From: Eubacterium sp. AM49-13BH | GTDB lineage: Bacteria; Bacillota; Clostridia; Lachnospirales; Lachnospiraceae | Reading direction: 5' to 3' | DNA: 11,636 nucleotides | Assembly: GCF_003464165.1 (NCBI RefSeq) | Contig: NZ_QSEK01000047.1 | Coordinates: forward strand, 1-11,636 | Part shown: positions 1 through 10,425 of the stretch, piece after piece | How the letters are laid out: each line of letters starts with the position of its first letter | How positions within the stretch are numbered: the first letter of the stretch is position 1 | Notes under the pieces: generated by a model | Databases searched by the model: none | Told to the model about the DNA's origin: nothing | What the model saw: the letters and a program-made list of their open reading frames with translations, nothing else | Made by a program: the position numbers and the translations under genes

Positions 1-94
<94 letters not shown>

Positions 95-161
95 GTTTGC
101 CTCGTCAGTTATAAACTAACTAGCTTAAATAGTTTTACCAAAACTTACTGTTTAGGTTCGT

Positions 162-220
162 GTATCTTTCGATACTCGCAAGATTCATTAATGAATCATT
201 TTAAAATTCTCAAAGAATTT
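162..220 (-). other. rRNA leader with three short hairpins
   Basis: Three perfect inverted repeats sit between the rRNA promoter and the 16S 5' end. GTATC-GAAA-GATAC (162-175) has a GNRA tetraloop. GATTCATTAATGAATC (182-197) is a 16-base perfect palindrome. AAATTCT-TTG-AGAATTT (204-220) has a 7-bp stem. They lie in the transcribed spacer, where bacterial pre-rRNAs fold for RNase processing. The stems are directly visible; a role in processing is inferred. Confidence 0.6.
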
Positions 221-240
221 CAAGGTTGTCTTTCTATTCA

Positions 241-252
241 GTTATCAAAGAT
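241..252 (-). promoter_or_regulatory. boxA-like antitermination site in rRNA leader
   Basis: The minus strand reads GATCTTTGATAACTGAATAG around this point. It resembles the boxA element (core CTTTGA followed by an A-rich stretch) bound by NusB/S10 in rRNA leaders, as in Bacillus leaders. It lies about 70 nt downstream of the predicted start of rRNA transcription, a suitable place. The assignment is by resemblance only. Confidence 0.5.
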
Positions 253-326
253 CTGTATCGCTCAAACCCAGTATTTATCTGGTGTTTTAAGTCTTATTTG
301 TTACCGCTTACCGCGGCGACTTGTAT

Positions 327-355
327 ATAATATCATCAGGTACACATATTGTCAA
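327..355 (-). promoter_or_regulatory. rRNA operon promoter (sigma-A type)
   Basis: The minus strand shows a perfect -35 hexamer TTGACA (350-355), a 17-nt spacer and TATTAT as -10 (327-332, five of six consensus bases). This is the strongest promoter match in the window. The predicted start is near 320, giving a leader of about 225 nt before the mature 16S 5' end. A very A/T-rich tract immediately upstream (356-400) could be an UP element. The strand and position fit rRNA transcription away from the origin. Confidence 0.88.
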
Positions 356-386
356 CAACTTTTTTTAATTTTTTTTAAAAAAGTTG
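356..386. repeat. A/T-tract inverted repeat abutting the rRNA -35 box
   Basis: A perfect 10-bp inverted repeat (CAACTTTTTT at 356-365 and AAAAAAGTTG at 377-386) surrounds an 11-nt A/T loop and touches the -35 hexamer. Its position favours an UP element or bent-DNA activator of the rRNA promoter. It could instead weakly terminate the acetyltransferase transcript, but it has no G/C-rich stem and no following U-run on that strand. Confidence 0.45.
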
Positions 387-440
387 TAATTTATTTTAAA
401 CACACTATATATAGGGGTTTTCATCACATTTATATACAAG

Positions 441-1037
441 TTATATCTGCTTTTCTTCTATATCATATTCTGTTGCTTTGCCAGGTTCTATCTTTTTTAT
501 TACCTTACATGGATTACCTACTGCAATACTGTTGTCTGGTATATCTTTTACTACTACGCTTCCGCCACCTATAACAACATTATTACCTATTGTTACTCCA
601 GGCATTACTTTTACCCCACCTCCTATCCAGACATCATTACCTACATTAATAGGATAAGCATATTCCCATCCTTCGTTACGGCTTGCTGCGTCAACAGGGT
701 GTCCTGCTGTATAGAAACCACAATCTGGTGCTATGAATACATTATTACCAAATGTTACTTTGGCACAGTCAAGTATTACAAGATTGTGATTTGCGTAGAA
801 GTTGTCACCTGCTTCTATATTATATCCGTAATCGCACCAGAATGGAGCTGTTATAAAACAATTAATTCCCACCTTACCGAATATCTTTTTAATCATAGCA
901 GTCTGTTGTTCTGTCTGTGATGGTCTTAATGCATTAAAATCATAGCACTGTTCTTTACATAACATTCTGTCATTAACAAGTTCCTTTACTCCTGACTTGT
1001 ATAATTGTCCACTAATCATTTTCTGTCTCTCTGTCAT
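441..1037 (-). CDS. Maltose/galactoside-type O-acetyltransferase (hexapeptide repeat family)
   Basis: The product is a probable acetyl-CoA-dependent sugar O-acetyltransferase of the Maa/LacA (NodL) family, a cytoplasmic trimer with a left-handed beta-helix. With the start at 1037 it is 198 residues, normal for the family. Residues 1-60 match the helical N-terminal Mac domain (MTERQKMISGQLY). Imperfect hexapeptide repeats follow, for example NNVFIAPD, NVGNDVWIGG and GVTIGNNVVIGGGS. His113 in YTAGHPVDAASRN matches the catalytic histidine of E. coli Maa/LacA. An ATG three codons upstream (1046) is in frame, but AAGGA lies only 1 nt from it and about 10 nt from the ATG at 1037, so the shorter start is preferred. 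The gene stands alone between the tRNA-Ser terminator and the rRNA promoter. The true acceptor (maltose, galactoside or another sugar) cannot be told from sequence. Confidence 0.9.
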   Translation of the reverse strand: MTERQKMISGQLYKSGVKELVNDRMLCKEQCYDFNALRPSQTEQQTAMIKKIFGKVGINCFITAPFWCDYGYNIEAGDNFYANHNLVILDCAKVTFGNNVFIAPDCGFYTAGHPVDAASRNEGWEYAYPINVGNDVWIGGGVKVMPGVTIGNNVVIGGGSVVVKDIPDNSIAVGNPCKVIKKIEPGKATEYDIEEKQI

Positions 1038-1118
1038 ATTCCACATTTCCTTTATAACTTTACAAATATTGTGAATAACTTGTACTCATTGTTTTCTGCA
1101 TATCATAATAATAGAAAG

Positions 1119-1153
1119 AAAAAAGACAGCCAGAACATTCTGACTGTCTTTTT
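1119..1153 (-). terminator. Intrinsic terminator after tRNA-Ser
   Basis: On the minus strand, AAAGACAGTCAGAA pairs with TTCTGGCTGTCTTT (about 13-14 bp including one G-T pair) around a tiny loop, followed by a run of six T. It starts 12 nt after the tRNA 3' end. The opposite strand also ends in a T-run, so it could act both ways. Confidence 0.88.
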
Positions 1154-1164
1154 CTTTCTGTCAA

Positions 1165-1252
1165 CGGAGCAGGAGGGATTTGAACCCTCGCGCCGGTTGC
1201 CCGACCTACACCCTTAGCAGGGGCGCCTCTTCAGCCTCTTGAGTACTACTCC
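1165..1252 (-). tRNA. tRNA-Ser, anticodon GCU
   Basis: The 88-nt minus-strand sequence folds into a class II tRNA. The acceptor stem pairs GGAGTAG with CTGCTCC with one T-G pair, and the discriminator base is G, as expected for serine. The anticodon stem is CGCCC/GGGTG and the loop CTGCTAA carries GCT, decoding AGC/AGU. The long variable arm (GTCGG-GCAA-CCGGC) is typical of tRNA-Ser. The T-arm is GAGGG-TTCAAAT-CCCTC. CCA is not encoded, so it must be added after transcription. The gene is monocistronic, flanked by terminators on both sides. Confidence 0.96.
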
Positions 1253-1286
1253 AGATTCCATGAATGCGAGCCCTAAACCATATATG

Positions 1287-1316
1287 TTTAACTCTTAATA
1301 TGAAATTCTGCGTCAA
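1287..1316 (-). promoter_or_regulatory. Possible promoter of tRNA-Ser
   Basis: TTGACG at 1311-1316 is a good -35 match on the minus strand. The best -10 at acceptable spacing (18 nt) is GTTAAA (1287-1292), matching only three of six consensus bases. Since the upstream transcript ends at 1336-1364, a promoter is expected in this short gap. The assignment is therefore mostly contextual. Confidence 0.3.
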
Positions 1317-1335
1317 ACGCATTTATTATTTTAAC

Positions 1336-1364
1336 AAAGCCCCCTGATATTGTCAAGGGGCTTT
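1336..1364 (-). terminator. Terminator of the fumarase transcript
   Basis: The minus strand forms AAAGCCCCTTGA paired with TCAGGGGGCTTT (12 bp with one T-G pair) around CAATA, about 24 nt after the fumB stop. The T-run behind it is short (TTTGTT) on the minus strand and somewhat better on the plus strand, so it may work in both directions. Confidence 0.8.
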
Positions 1365-1388
1365 TATTTAATATTTGTACATTAATAT

Positions 1389-1940
1389 TTATACTCTGCT
1401 GTATTCTTTTATAGCTGTTTCATACAGGTTGTTTCCCTCACTGTCAATTACTACAATTACAGGAAGGTTTTCCACTTCAAGTTCTCTTATAGCCTCTGTT
1501 CCTAAGTCATCATAAGCAATAACTGTGGATTTCTTAATACATTTACTAAGAATTGCTCCTGCTCCTCCTACTGCTGCAAAGTACACTGCACCATTTCTTA
1601 CGATTCCATCAATTACTGCCTGTGAACGCTTTCCCTTTCCTATCATTCCCTTAAGTCCTAAATCAAGAAGGTCTGGTGCATATTTATCCATACGGCTTGC
1701 TGTTGTCGGACCTGCTGAACCTATGGGTCTTCCTTCTCTCGCCGGAGATGGTCCCATGTAATATATTATATTATTCTTCATGTCTATTGGAAGTGGCTGT
1801 CCTGCTGACAGAGCCTCTGCCATTCTCTTATGTGCTGCATCTCTTGCTGTATATATTGTTCCTGTTATGTATACATAATCTCCTGAGTGAAGACTCTTTG
1901 CATCCTCATCACTTATTGGTGCATTAATATATTTATCCAT
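1389..1940 (-). CDS. fumB: Class I fumarate hydratase, beta subunit (Fe-S type)
   Basis: This is the C-terminal half of the two-subunit, oxygen-sensitive [4Fe-4S] hydro-lyase (TtdB/FumA C-terminal family), which with the alpha subunit interconverts fumarate and malate in the cytoplasm. At 183 residues it has the usual length. Visible family motifs are TARDAAHKR (31-39), GPSPAREGRPIGSAGPTTASRMD in the 63-85 region, GKG (101-103) and GTEAIRELEVENLPV (147-161). The ATG at 1940 is preceded by GGGAGG with 6 nt spacing, in the 15-nt gap after the alpha subunit. The family also includes L(+)-tartrate dehydratase; fumarase is preferred from overall motif resemblance and the general metabolic setting, but substrate is not proven. 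The symbol follows the Gram-positive two-subunit naming and is not E. coli fumB. Confidence 0.88.
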   Translation of the reverse strand: MDKYINAPISDEDAKSLHSGDYVYITGTIYTARDAAHKRMAEALSAGQPLPIDMKNNIIYYMGPSPAREGRPIGSAGPTTASRMDKYAPDLLDLGLKGMIGKGKRSQAVIDGIVRNGAVYFAAVGGAGAILSKCIKKSTVIAYDDLGTEAIRELEVENLPVIVVIDSEGNNLYETAIKEYSRV

Positions 1941-1955
1941 GATTAGCCTCCCTGA

Positions 1956-2798
1956 TTATATTACCCTGTGTGAATGTCTGTTTACATGACAGCAAATGTT
2001 TACTGCTACCGGAAGCCCTGCAATATGTGTAGGATATGTTTCTATGTTGATTGCAAGTGCTGTCTGTGTTCCTCCAAGTCCACCAGGACCTATTCCTAAC
2101 TTATTGATTTTCTCAAGCATTTCTTTCTCTAAGTCACGGACATATTCAACTGGTGATTCTTCATTCAAATCTCTTGTTAATGCCTTCTTTGCAAGATAAG
2201 CACATTTTTCAAATGTTCCTCCGATTCCGACACCGACTACCATCGGAGGACAGGCATTAGGACCTGCATCCTTTACTGCTGTAAGTATTGCTTCCTTTAC
2301 ACCTTCTATTCCATCTGCTGGCTTTAACATGAATACTCTGCTCATGTTCTCGCTTCCGAAGCCCTTAGGTGCAACTGTTATGTCGACCCTGTCTCCTGGA
2401 ACTATGTTAAAATGTATTACTGCCGGAGTGTTGTCTTTGGTATTCTCTCTGTAGATAGGATCTTTTACAACTGACTTTCTTAAATATCCGTCAACATATC
2501 CTCTTCTTACTCCCTCGTTAATTGCATCTGTAATATCTCCTCCTGTAAGATGAACATCCTGACCAACATTAATGAATACTACTGCCATTCCTGTATCCTG
2601 ACATATAGGTATCATGTCCTCTCCTGCAATCTTTAAGTTTTCTTCAAGCTGCCCAAGAACCTGCTTTCCAAGTGCAGACTCTTCTTTTTTTACTGCATTT
2701 TCAAAAACATTCTTCATGTCATCTGTGAGAAAATGATTTGCCTCTATGCACATTTCTTTAATGTTGTCTGTTATTATTGATACATTAACCTCTCTCAT
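1956..2798 (-). CDS. fumA: Class I fumarate hydratase, alpha subunit (Fe-S type)
   Basis: This is the iron-sulfur subunit of a heterodimeric fumarate hydratase (TtdA/FumA N-terminal family), 280 residues from the ATG at 2798. Three conserved cysteines expected to hold the [4Fe-4S] cluster are visible: Cys66 in PICQDTG, Cys183 in AGPNACPP and Cys270 in NICCHVNRH. The glycine-rich GIGPGGLGGTQTALAI segment (235-250) and GVGIGGTFEKCA (189-200) are family hallmarks. A TTG two codons upstream is in frame, but AAGGG lies 8 nt before the ATG, which is therefore chosen. It starts 21 nt after the second esterase and is followed by the beta subunit after 15 nt, implying co-transcription. Fumarase in a strict anaerobe serves the reductive or partial TCA branch and aspartate/fumarate metabolism. 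Tartrate dehydratase is the main alternative. Confidence 0.9.
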   Translation of the reverse strand: MREVNVSIITDNIKEMCIEANHFLTDDMKNVFENAVKKEESALGKQVLGQLEENLKIAGEDMIPICQDTGMAVVFINVGQDVHLTGGDITDAINEGVRRGYVDGYLRKSVVKDPIYRENTKDNTPAVIHFNIVPGDRVDITVAPKGFGSENMSRVFMLKPADGIEGVKEAILTAVKDAGPNACPPMVVGVGIGGTFEKCAYLAKKALTRDLNEESPVEYVRDLEKEMLEKINKLGIGPGGLGGTQTALAINIETYPTHIAGLPVAVNICCHVNRHSHRVI

Positions 2799-2819
2799 TC
2801 CCAATTCCCTTCTTGTATT

Positions 2820-3587
2820 TTAATTATTAATTAATCCTGTAAATGCTAAAAACCTTTTTAATTCTTCACGCCAGAATTTCCATTCATGTCCGATTTGTTC
2901 AATCTCATCATATACATAATTGTATTCAATATGGCTCATGAAATAATCTCGCAATATATGATTCATGTCTATCCATGGATCAAGTTCTCCACAAGCATGA
3001 TATATTTCAGGTTTTATACTTTTCTGCTCTATTAATCTGTCTGCCTGATATGTAATTCCATATTCAGTTTTATGCAGGTCTCCATCACCATAAAGCTCTA
3101 TTCGTCTTATTGACTTTACACTTCCATCATTAAGAAATTCTGAATCAGCTTTGTCACCTGCTGAAAATGCTCCTACAGTTCCATATTTTTCAGGATATTT
3201 GAGTGCAATATGAAGACATCCATATCCACCATTAGAAAATCCTGATACATAATTATTCTCTCTTTTATCAGAAAAACATGGAAACATATTCATAATTATA
3301 TTGAATAATTCTTTTCCAACATATGACTCATACTTATCTCCAATATTCATATTAACAAAGCATGAATTCTGCACATTTGGAAGTACTGCTGCAAACCTGC
3401 CATCATCAACATATTCTGTTATTGGTGAATGATACAGCCATGCGGTATTATCACCACTGCCTCCATGATATAACCATAATACAGGAAGCTTCTCATCATT
3501 TTTTATATCTGATGGCAGAATAACTGTGCATTCCATATTACGCTTAAGATATATAGAAAAGTGATTAACATTCATTACTGTTGCCAT
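2820..3587 (-). CDS. Putative esterase, EstA/FrmB-like alpha/beta hydrolase (second copy)
   Basis: The 255-residue protein belongs to the esterase family typified by tributyrin esterase EstA and S-formylglutathione hydrolase. No signal peptide is visible, so it should be cytoplasmic. The WLYHGGSGDNTAW segment (38-50) is the oxyanion-hole region. Ser118 lies in the nucleophile elbow SGFSNGGYG; Asp203 (ELDPW) and His234 (GHEWKFW) can complete the triad. It is a diverged paralogue of the upstream esterase with the same motif order. The ATG at 3587 has GGAGG 6 nt upstream, located inside the upstream gene, and the two reading frames overlap by 23 nt, suggesting translational coupling. An internal ATG at 3575 is possible but has a poorer site. 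The natural ester substrate is not deducible; feruloyl/acetyl esters of plant polysaccharide are one idea for a gut Lachnospiraceae. Confidence 0.82.
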   Translation of the reverse strand: MATVMNVNHFSIYLKRNMECTVILPSDIKNDEKLPVLWLYHGGSGDNTAWLYHSPITEYVDDGRFAAVLPNVQNSCFVNMNIGDKYESYVGKELFNIIMNMFPCFSDKRENNYVSGFSNGGYGCLHIALKYPEKYGTVGAFSAGDKADSEFLNDGSVKSIRRIELYGDGDLHKTEYGITYQADRLIEQKSIKPEIYHACGELDPWIDMNHILRDYFMSHIEYNYVYDEIEQIGHEWKFWREELKRFLAFTGLINN

Positions 3588-4347
3588 ATATATCCTCCAT
3601 CCTATACGACTGTTCTTTTATTATATTAACTGTCTCATGTATGCATTTATCCCAGAAAATAAAATCATGACTGCCGGCAGTTTCATAATAATTCACTTTA
3701 AGTCCTGCATCTGATGCATACTTATTCCATTGTCTGCTCATTGTAAGTATCTGATCATATAATCCACATCTTATGTAAAATTCCGGATAATTTTCCACAT
3801 TTGTCTTGAAATTATCCTCTTTTAAACATTTCATTATATCAAATCGGTTATCTGATAATTTTTCTCTGTCTCCAAATATCTGATATGTATTTATTCCCTG
3901 TGGATTGTCAAATCTTTTCTCTATATCAAGCAGTCCTGAATATGAGAACACTTTGCCATATACATCTGGCTTAATAAGTGCAGCATGTACTGCTCCATAT
4001 CCCCCCATTGACATTCCTGCTATGTAACGGTCCTTTCTGTCACGTGATAACCCAAACCAGTTAGTACAGGTTTCTATAAGTTCTTCTGTTAAAAATGTAA
4101 AATATTTTCTTCCATGTACATTATCTACATAACATTTGTTATCACCTGAAATCATTATTACCGCTATATCAGTATTATCTACATAATCTGCCACTCTGGA
4201 TTTCGTAATCCATGTTGTATAATCTCCTCCCATTCCATGAAGAAGATATAAAGTCTTATAACTGCCTCTTCCCTGAGGAATAATTGCATTAATCTTAACG
4301 GGCATACCAATTTTTTTTGATTCATAATTAATATTAATTAAAGCCAT
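3565..4347 (-). CDS. Putative esterase, EstA/FrmB-like alpha/beta hydrolase (first copy)
   Basis: The product is a 260-residue serine esterase of the EstA/esterase-D family, with no signal peptide or membrane segment. LYLLHGMGGDYTTW (33-46) is the conserved oxyanion-hole loop. The nucleophile elbow is IAGMSMGGYGA with Ser113; Asp198 (GLYDQ) and His227 (AGSHDF) complete the catalytic triad. A GTG at 4377 would add ten residues, but it lies within the terminator hairpin; the ATG at 4347 has GGAG 5 nt upstream and is preferred. Its end overlaps the second esterase by 23 nt. The start lies only 13 nt after the T-run of the gyrA terminator, leaving no room for a promoter, so transcription must come from gyrA read-through or from a promoter inside gyrA. 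The substrate is unknown. Confidence 0.84.
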   Translation of the reverse strand: MALININYESKKIGMPVKINAIIPQGRGSYKTLYLLHGMGGDYTTWITKSRVADYVDNTDIAVIMISGDNKCYVDNVHGRKYFTFLTEELIETCTNWFGLSRDRKDRYIAGMSMGGYGAVHAALIKPDVYGKVFSYSGLLDIEKRFDNPQGINTYQIFGDREKLSDNRFDIMKCLKEDNFKTNVENYPEFYIRCGLYDQILTMSRQWNKYASDAGLKVNYYETAGSHDFIFWDKCIHETVNIIKEQSYRMEDIYGNSNEC

Positions 4348-4360
4348 ATTATCTCCTACT

Positions 4361-4399
4361 AAAAAGGAAACCGTCACATATATAAATGTGGCAGTTTCC
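4361..4399 (-). terminator. Intrinsic terminator after gyrA
   Basis: On the minus strand, GGAAACTGCCACAT pairs with ATGTGACGGTTTCC (13 of 14 positions, with one T-G pair and one C-A mismatch) around the loop TTATAT, then five T. It begins 6 nt after the gyrA stop codon. It is immediately followed by the ribosome binding site of the first esterase, so it could equally be a partial terminator or attenuator within a longer transcript. Confidence 0.82.
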
Positions 4400-4405
4400 T
4401 TAAGA

Positions 4406-6925
4406 TTACTCTTCAGATTCTACTGTTTTGTCTGTGTCTTCTTCAAAGCCCTCTGCATCCTTACCATCTTCATCAGCAGGCTGCTTCCTTACTTTGGCGA
4501 TTGTTGCTACTTTAATTCCTTCATCAAGGTTAATAAGTTTAACACCTGATGTTATTCTTCCAAGATTAGATATATCTGAACACTGAAGTCTGATTATAAT
4601 TCCTTCTGTTGTAATAAGCATTACTTCTCTTGAATCATCTACAGCCTTAGCTCCTACGACATTACCTGTCTTTTCTGTTATTTTGTAACATTTGACACCT
4701 TTACCACCACGATGCTGAACTGTATATTCATCAATGTCTGTTCGCTTACCCATACCATTCTCTGAAACTATAAGCATAGTATCTCCCTGGGTACTTACCT
4801 GAACACCAACTACTTCATCCTCATCCATAAGACTCATACCTATAACACCCATTGCTGAACGTCCCGTAGGTCTTACATCTGTTTCCTTAAATCTTATACA
4901 CTGTCCAAGCATTGTTACCATAAGAATCTCTGCCTGGTCATCTGTAAGTTTAACTTCTATAAGTTCATCATCTTCTCTTAAGTTAATTGCCTGGATTCCT
5001 GTCTTTCTTATATTGGCAAAATCTTTAACAGGTGTCTTTTTAACTATACCCTTCTTAGTTGCCATAAACAGGTAATCTGTATCCTGAAGTATATCAATCT
5101 TAACAGGAACTACTGCTGTGATTGTCTCACCTGGTGCTAACTGTAAAAGATTAATTATTGCAGTTCCTCTTGAAGTTCTTGATGCTTCAGGAATTTCATA
5201 AGCCTTTAACTTATAAGCTCGTCCTGTGTTAGTAAAGAATGTAAGTACATGATGTGATGTTGTCATGAATAAATCTTTGATATAATCATCATCAATTGTC
5301 TGCATTCCCTTTATTCCCTTACCACCACGATGCTGGCTCTTAAAGTTATCAGGTGTCATTCTCTTTACATAACCCAAGTTAGTTCTTGCAATAACACATG
5401 GTTCATCTGGAATAAGGTCTTCCATTGAAATATCGTATTCATCATATCCGATAGAAGTTCTTCTGTCATCACCATACTTGTCTGCTATCTCTGAAATTTC
5501 AGTCTTGATAACTCCAAGAAGCAACTTCTTATCTGCAAGAATTGCCTTGTATTCTTTAATCTTTTCATGAAGTTCCTTCAACTCAGCTTCAAGCTTGCTT
5601 CTTTCCAGACCGGTCAGAGCTCTCAAACGCATATCTACGATAGCCTGAGCCTGTGCTTCTGAAAGTGCAAATTCAGCTATTAAACTTTCCTTGGCAATCT
5701 GTACATTTGCAGAACCTCTGATTATTGATATAACTCTGTCTATATTATCTAAAGCAATCATTAAGCCCTCTAAAATGTGGGCTCTTTCTTCTGCCTTATT
5801 AAGATCAAACTTTGTTCTTCTTGTAACGACTTCTTCCTGATGAAGAAGGTAATACTTTAACATGTCATACAGGTTAAGCACCTTTGGCTGGTTATCTACT
5901 AATGCAAGCATGATTACACCAAATGTATCCTGTAACTGTGTGTGTTTGTATAACTGGTTAAGTATTATGTTAGGATTGACATCTCTTCTTAACTCAATGG
6001 CAATTCTCATACCCTCTCTGTCAGATTCATCTCTTAAATCTGTGATTCCATCAATCTTCTTATCTCTTACAAGCTCTGCTATTTTCTCGATAAGCTTTGC
6101 TTTATTAACCATGTATGGAAGTTCTGTAACTACAATTCTGTTCTTGCCATTATTCATCGGCTCAATATTAGTTACAGCTCTCACCTTTATCTTGGCTCTT
6201 CCTGTACGGTAAGCCTCTTCAATTCCCAACTTACCGATGATTGTTCCACCTGTAGGGAAGTCAGGACCTTTAACTATATCAAGGATTTCCTCAATTGTTG
6301 TGTCTCTGTCTTCTTCCACTTTATTGTCAATCATCTTTACAACAGCACCTATAACTTCTCTTAAGTTATGAGGTGGAATATTAGTAGCCATACCTACGGC
6401 AATACCTGATGTACCATTACATAACAGGTTAGGATATCTTGATGGAAGTACTGTAGGTTCTTTTTCTGTTTCATCAAAGTTAGGTATAAAATCTACAGTA
6501 TCTTTGTTAAGATCTCTTGTCATTTCCATAGATATCTTACTGAGTCTCGCCTCTGTATATCGCATGGCGGCAGCTCCATCACCATCGACTGAACCAAAGT
6601 TACCATGTCCGTCAACAAGTGGATATCTTGTATTGAAATCCTGAGCCAGCTTTACTAATGCCTCATAAATTGATGAATCACCATGTGGGTGATATTTACC
6701 CATTGTATCACCAACGATACGGGCACATTTTCTATGTGGCTTATCAGGACCGTTGTTAAGTTCTATCATTGAATATAGAATTCTTCTCTGTACCGGTTTA
6801 AGACCATCTCTTACATCCGGAAGTGCTCTGGAAGCGATAACACTCATGGCATAATCTATATAATAGTTTTCCATGGTTTTCTGCATATCAACTTCTTGAA
6901 CTTTATCAAAGATATGTTCATCCAT
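4406..6925 (-). CDS. gyrA: DNA gyrase subunit A
   Basis: GyrA is the breakage-reunion subunit of the A2B2 type II topoisomerase that introduces negative supercoils. The 839-residue protein is complete. The catalytic tyrosine is Tyr123 ([12 protein letters not shown]). The quinolone-determining region reads [14 protein letters not shown] with Ser84 and Glu88, the usual sensitive pair in Gram-positives. The coiled-coil tower is near 440-470. The C-terminal beta-pinwheel begins near 505 and contains the GyrA box QHRGGKG (531-537), which separates GyrA from ParC; a second identical heptapeptide lies at 737-743. The last 24 residues form an acidic tail rich in Asp and Glu, as seen in GyrA proteins whose tail modulates supercoiling. 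The ATG at 6925 follows AAAGGA by about 9 nt. It lies 203 nt downstream of gyrB, separated by a structured region. Confidence 0.98.
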   Translation of the reverse strand: MDEHIFDKVQEVDMQKTMENYYIDYAMSVIASRALPDVRDGLKPVQRRILYSMIELNNGPDKPHRKCARIVGDTMGKYHPHGDSSIYEALVKLAQDFNTRYPLVDGHGNFGSVDGDGAAAMRYTEARLSKISMEMTRDLNKDTVDFIPNFDETEKEPTVLPSRYPNLLCNGTSGIAVGMATNIPPHNLREVIGAVVKMIDNKVEEDRDTTIEEILDIVKGPDFPTGGTIIGKLGIEEAYRTGRAKIKVRAVTNIEPMNNGKNRIVVTELPYMVNKAKLIEKIAELVRDKKIDGITDLRDESDREGMRIAIELRRDVNPNIILNQLYKHTQLQDTFGVIMLALVDNQPKVLNLYDMLKYYLLHQEEVVTRRTKFDLNKAEERAHILEGLMIALDNIDRVISIIRGSANVQIAKESLIAEFALSEAQAQAIVDMRLRALTGLERSKLEAELKELHEKIKEYKAILADKKLLLGVIKTEISEIADKYGDDRRTSIGYDEYDISMEDLIPDEPCVIARTNLGYVKRMTPDNFKSQHRGGKGIKGMQTIDDDYIKDLFMTTSHHVLTFFTNTGRAYKLKAYEIPEASRTSRGTAIINLLQLAPGETITAVVPVKIDILQDTDYLFMATKKGIVKKTPVKDFANIRKTGIQAINLREDDELIEVKLTDDQAEILMVTMLGQCIRFKETDVRPTGRSAMGVIGMSLMDEDEVVGVQVSTQGDTMLIVSENGMGKRTDIDEYTVQHRGGKGVKCYKITEKTGNVVGAKAVDDSREVMLITTEGIIIRLQCSDISNLGRITSGVKLINLDEGIKVATIAKVRKQPADEDGKDAEGFEEDTDKTVESEE

Positions 6926-6975
6926 TATTATAATTCCTTTCCGTGAAGTTATTAATTAACGCAATATAAAAATCT

Positions 6976-7116
6976 GGAATACGCCATGCGTAAATCCTAA
7001 TCACGCGCATTCGTAAAATCTGATGATTTTACGAATGGTGCTAGTCGCACCATACAAGACAACATCACAATATTATTTAGCGTGCAAGCACGCACATAAT
7101 ATTCCGATATTGTCTT
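6976..7116 (-). other. Array of four hairpins between gyrB and gyrA
   Basis: This non-coding stretch is almost entirely inverted repeats. Hairpin A (7056-7116) nests AAGACAA/TTGTCTT, AATATTAT/ATAATATT and GCGTG-CTTG-CACGC in one long, imperfect 61-nt stem. Hairpin B (7035-7053) is ATGGTGC-GACTA-GCACCAT. Hairpin C (7009-7036) is a perfect 12-bp stem, ATTCGTAAAATC with GATTTTACGAAT, around ATCA, and shares two bases with B, so the two cannot both be fully paired. Hairpin D (6976-6997) is weaker (TACGC-ATG-GCGTA plus GGA/TCC) and is followed by AGATTTTTATATT, which could terminate weakly. The sequence is richer in CG dinucleotides than its surroundings. It could be a dispersed palindromic repeat element, an mRNA-processing site or an attenuator; only the structure is directly seen. 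Confidence 0.7.
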
Positions 7117-7128
7117 ATGCGCTGCTTG

Positions 7129-10190
<3,062 letters not shown>

Positions 10191-10198
10191 ATTAACAC

Positions 10199-10408
10199 CT
10201 ATTTTTTTATAAGAATACTAGAGCCGTTGTACTCTACAACTTCTCCACCAAAAAGTTTTTTACCACGCTGTGTCTCAACAACGCCATTAACTTTAACTTC
10301 ACCATCCTGAATAACAATCTTAGCTTCAACACCAGATTCTACTAATCCGGCTGCTTTTATTGCCTGTCCAAGTTTGATGAACTCATCTCTTAAAACTATT
10401 TCTTCCAT
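10199..10408 (-). CDS. yaaA: S4-domain RNA-binding protein (YaaA/RlbA family)
   Basis: This 69-residue protein is a stand-alone S4-like RNA-binding domain. The pattern LxQAIKAAGLVESGVEAKIVI followed by GEVKVNGVVETQRGKKL is the S4 fold signature, and the family (B. subtilis YaaA, also called RlbA) is nearly always encoded between dnaN and recF. A ribosome-related role has been proposed for the family, but its precise function is not settled. The ATG at 10408 has AAGGA 5 nt upstream. The gap to the end of the restored dnaN frame is 17 nt. It should not be confused with E. coli YaaA, an unrelated peroxide-stress protein. Confidence 0.93.
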   Translation of the reverse strand: MEEIVLRDEFIKLGQAIKAAGLVESGVEAKIVIQDGEVKVNGVVETQRGKKLFGGEVVEYNGSSILIKK

Positions 10409-10425
10409 AACTTTCCTTTCTCTTG

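Noticed and set aside
356..386. A/T inverted repeat as the terminator of the acetyltransferase gene
   Set aside because: The stem has only two G/C pairs and is followed by TTGACA rather than a U-run. An UP-element role for the rRNA promoter fits its position better, though this is unproven.
191..574. Plus-strand open frame of 127 codons over the rRNA leader and acetyltransferase end
   Set aside because: It overlaps the rRNA leader, promoter and a well-supported minus-strand gene, has no good ribosome binding site, and its translation is a low-complexity hydrophobic mix with no family resemblance.
1070..1078. TTATTCACA on the minus strand, a match to the relaxed DnaA box TTATNCACA
   Set aside because: It is a single site upstream of the acetyltransferase gene with no neighbours of the same type. 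One such match per about 30 kb on two strands is expected by chance, so a hit in this window is unremarkable.
1253..1335. Possible riboswitch or small RNA between fumB and tRNA-Ser
   Set aside because: Apart from a 4-bp stem (GCGT-TTG-ACGC) and a probable tRNA promoter, no conserved riboswitch core or extended structure is visible.
441..3587. CRISPR array, insertion sequence or phage remnant in the accessory interval
   Set aside because: No regularly spaced repeats, transposase-like reading frame, terminal inverted repeats or target duplications were seen; coding is continuous and co-oriented.
5862..6212. Plus-strand open frame of 116 codons inside gyrA
   Set aside because: It is antisense to a clearly real gyrA coding region and its composition mirrors gyrA codon bias; no Shine-Dalgarno or recognisable domain is seen.
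6640..6690. Possible quinolone-resistance change in GyrA
   Set aside because: The determining region keeps Ser84 and Glu88, the usual sensitive residues in Gram-positive GyrA.
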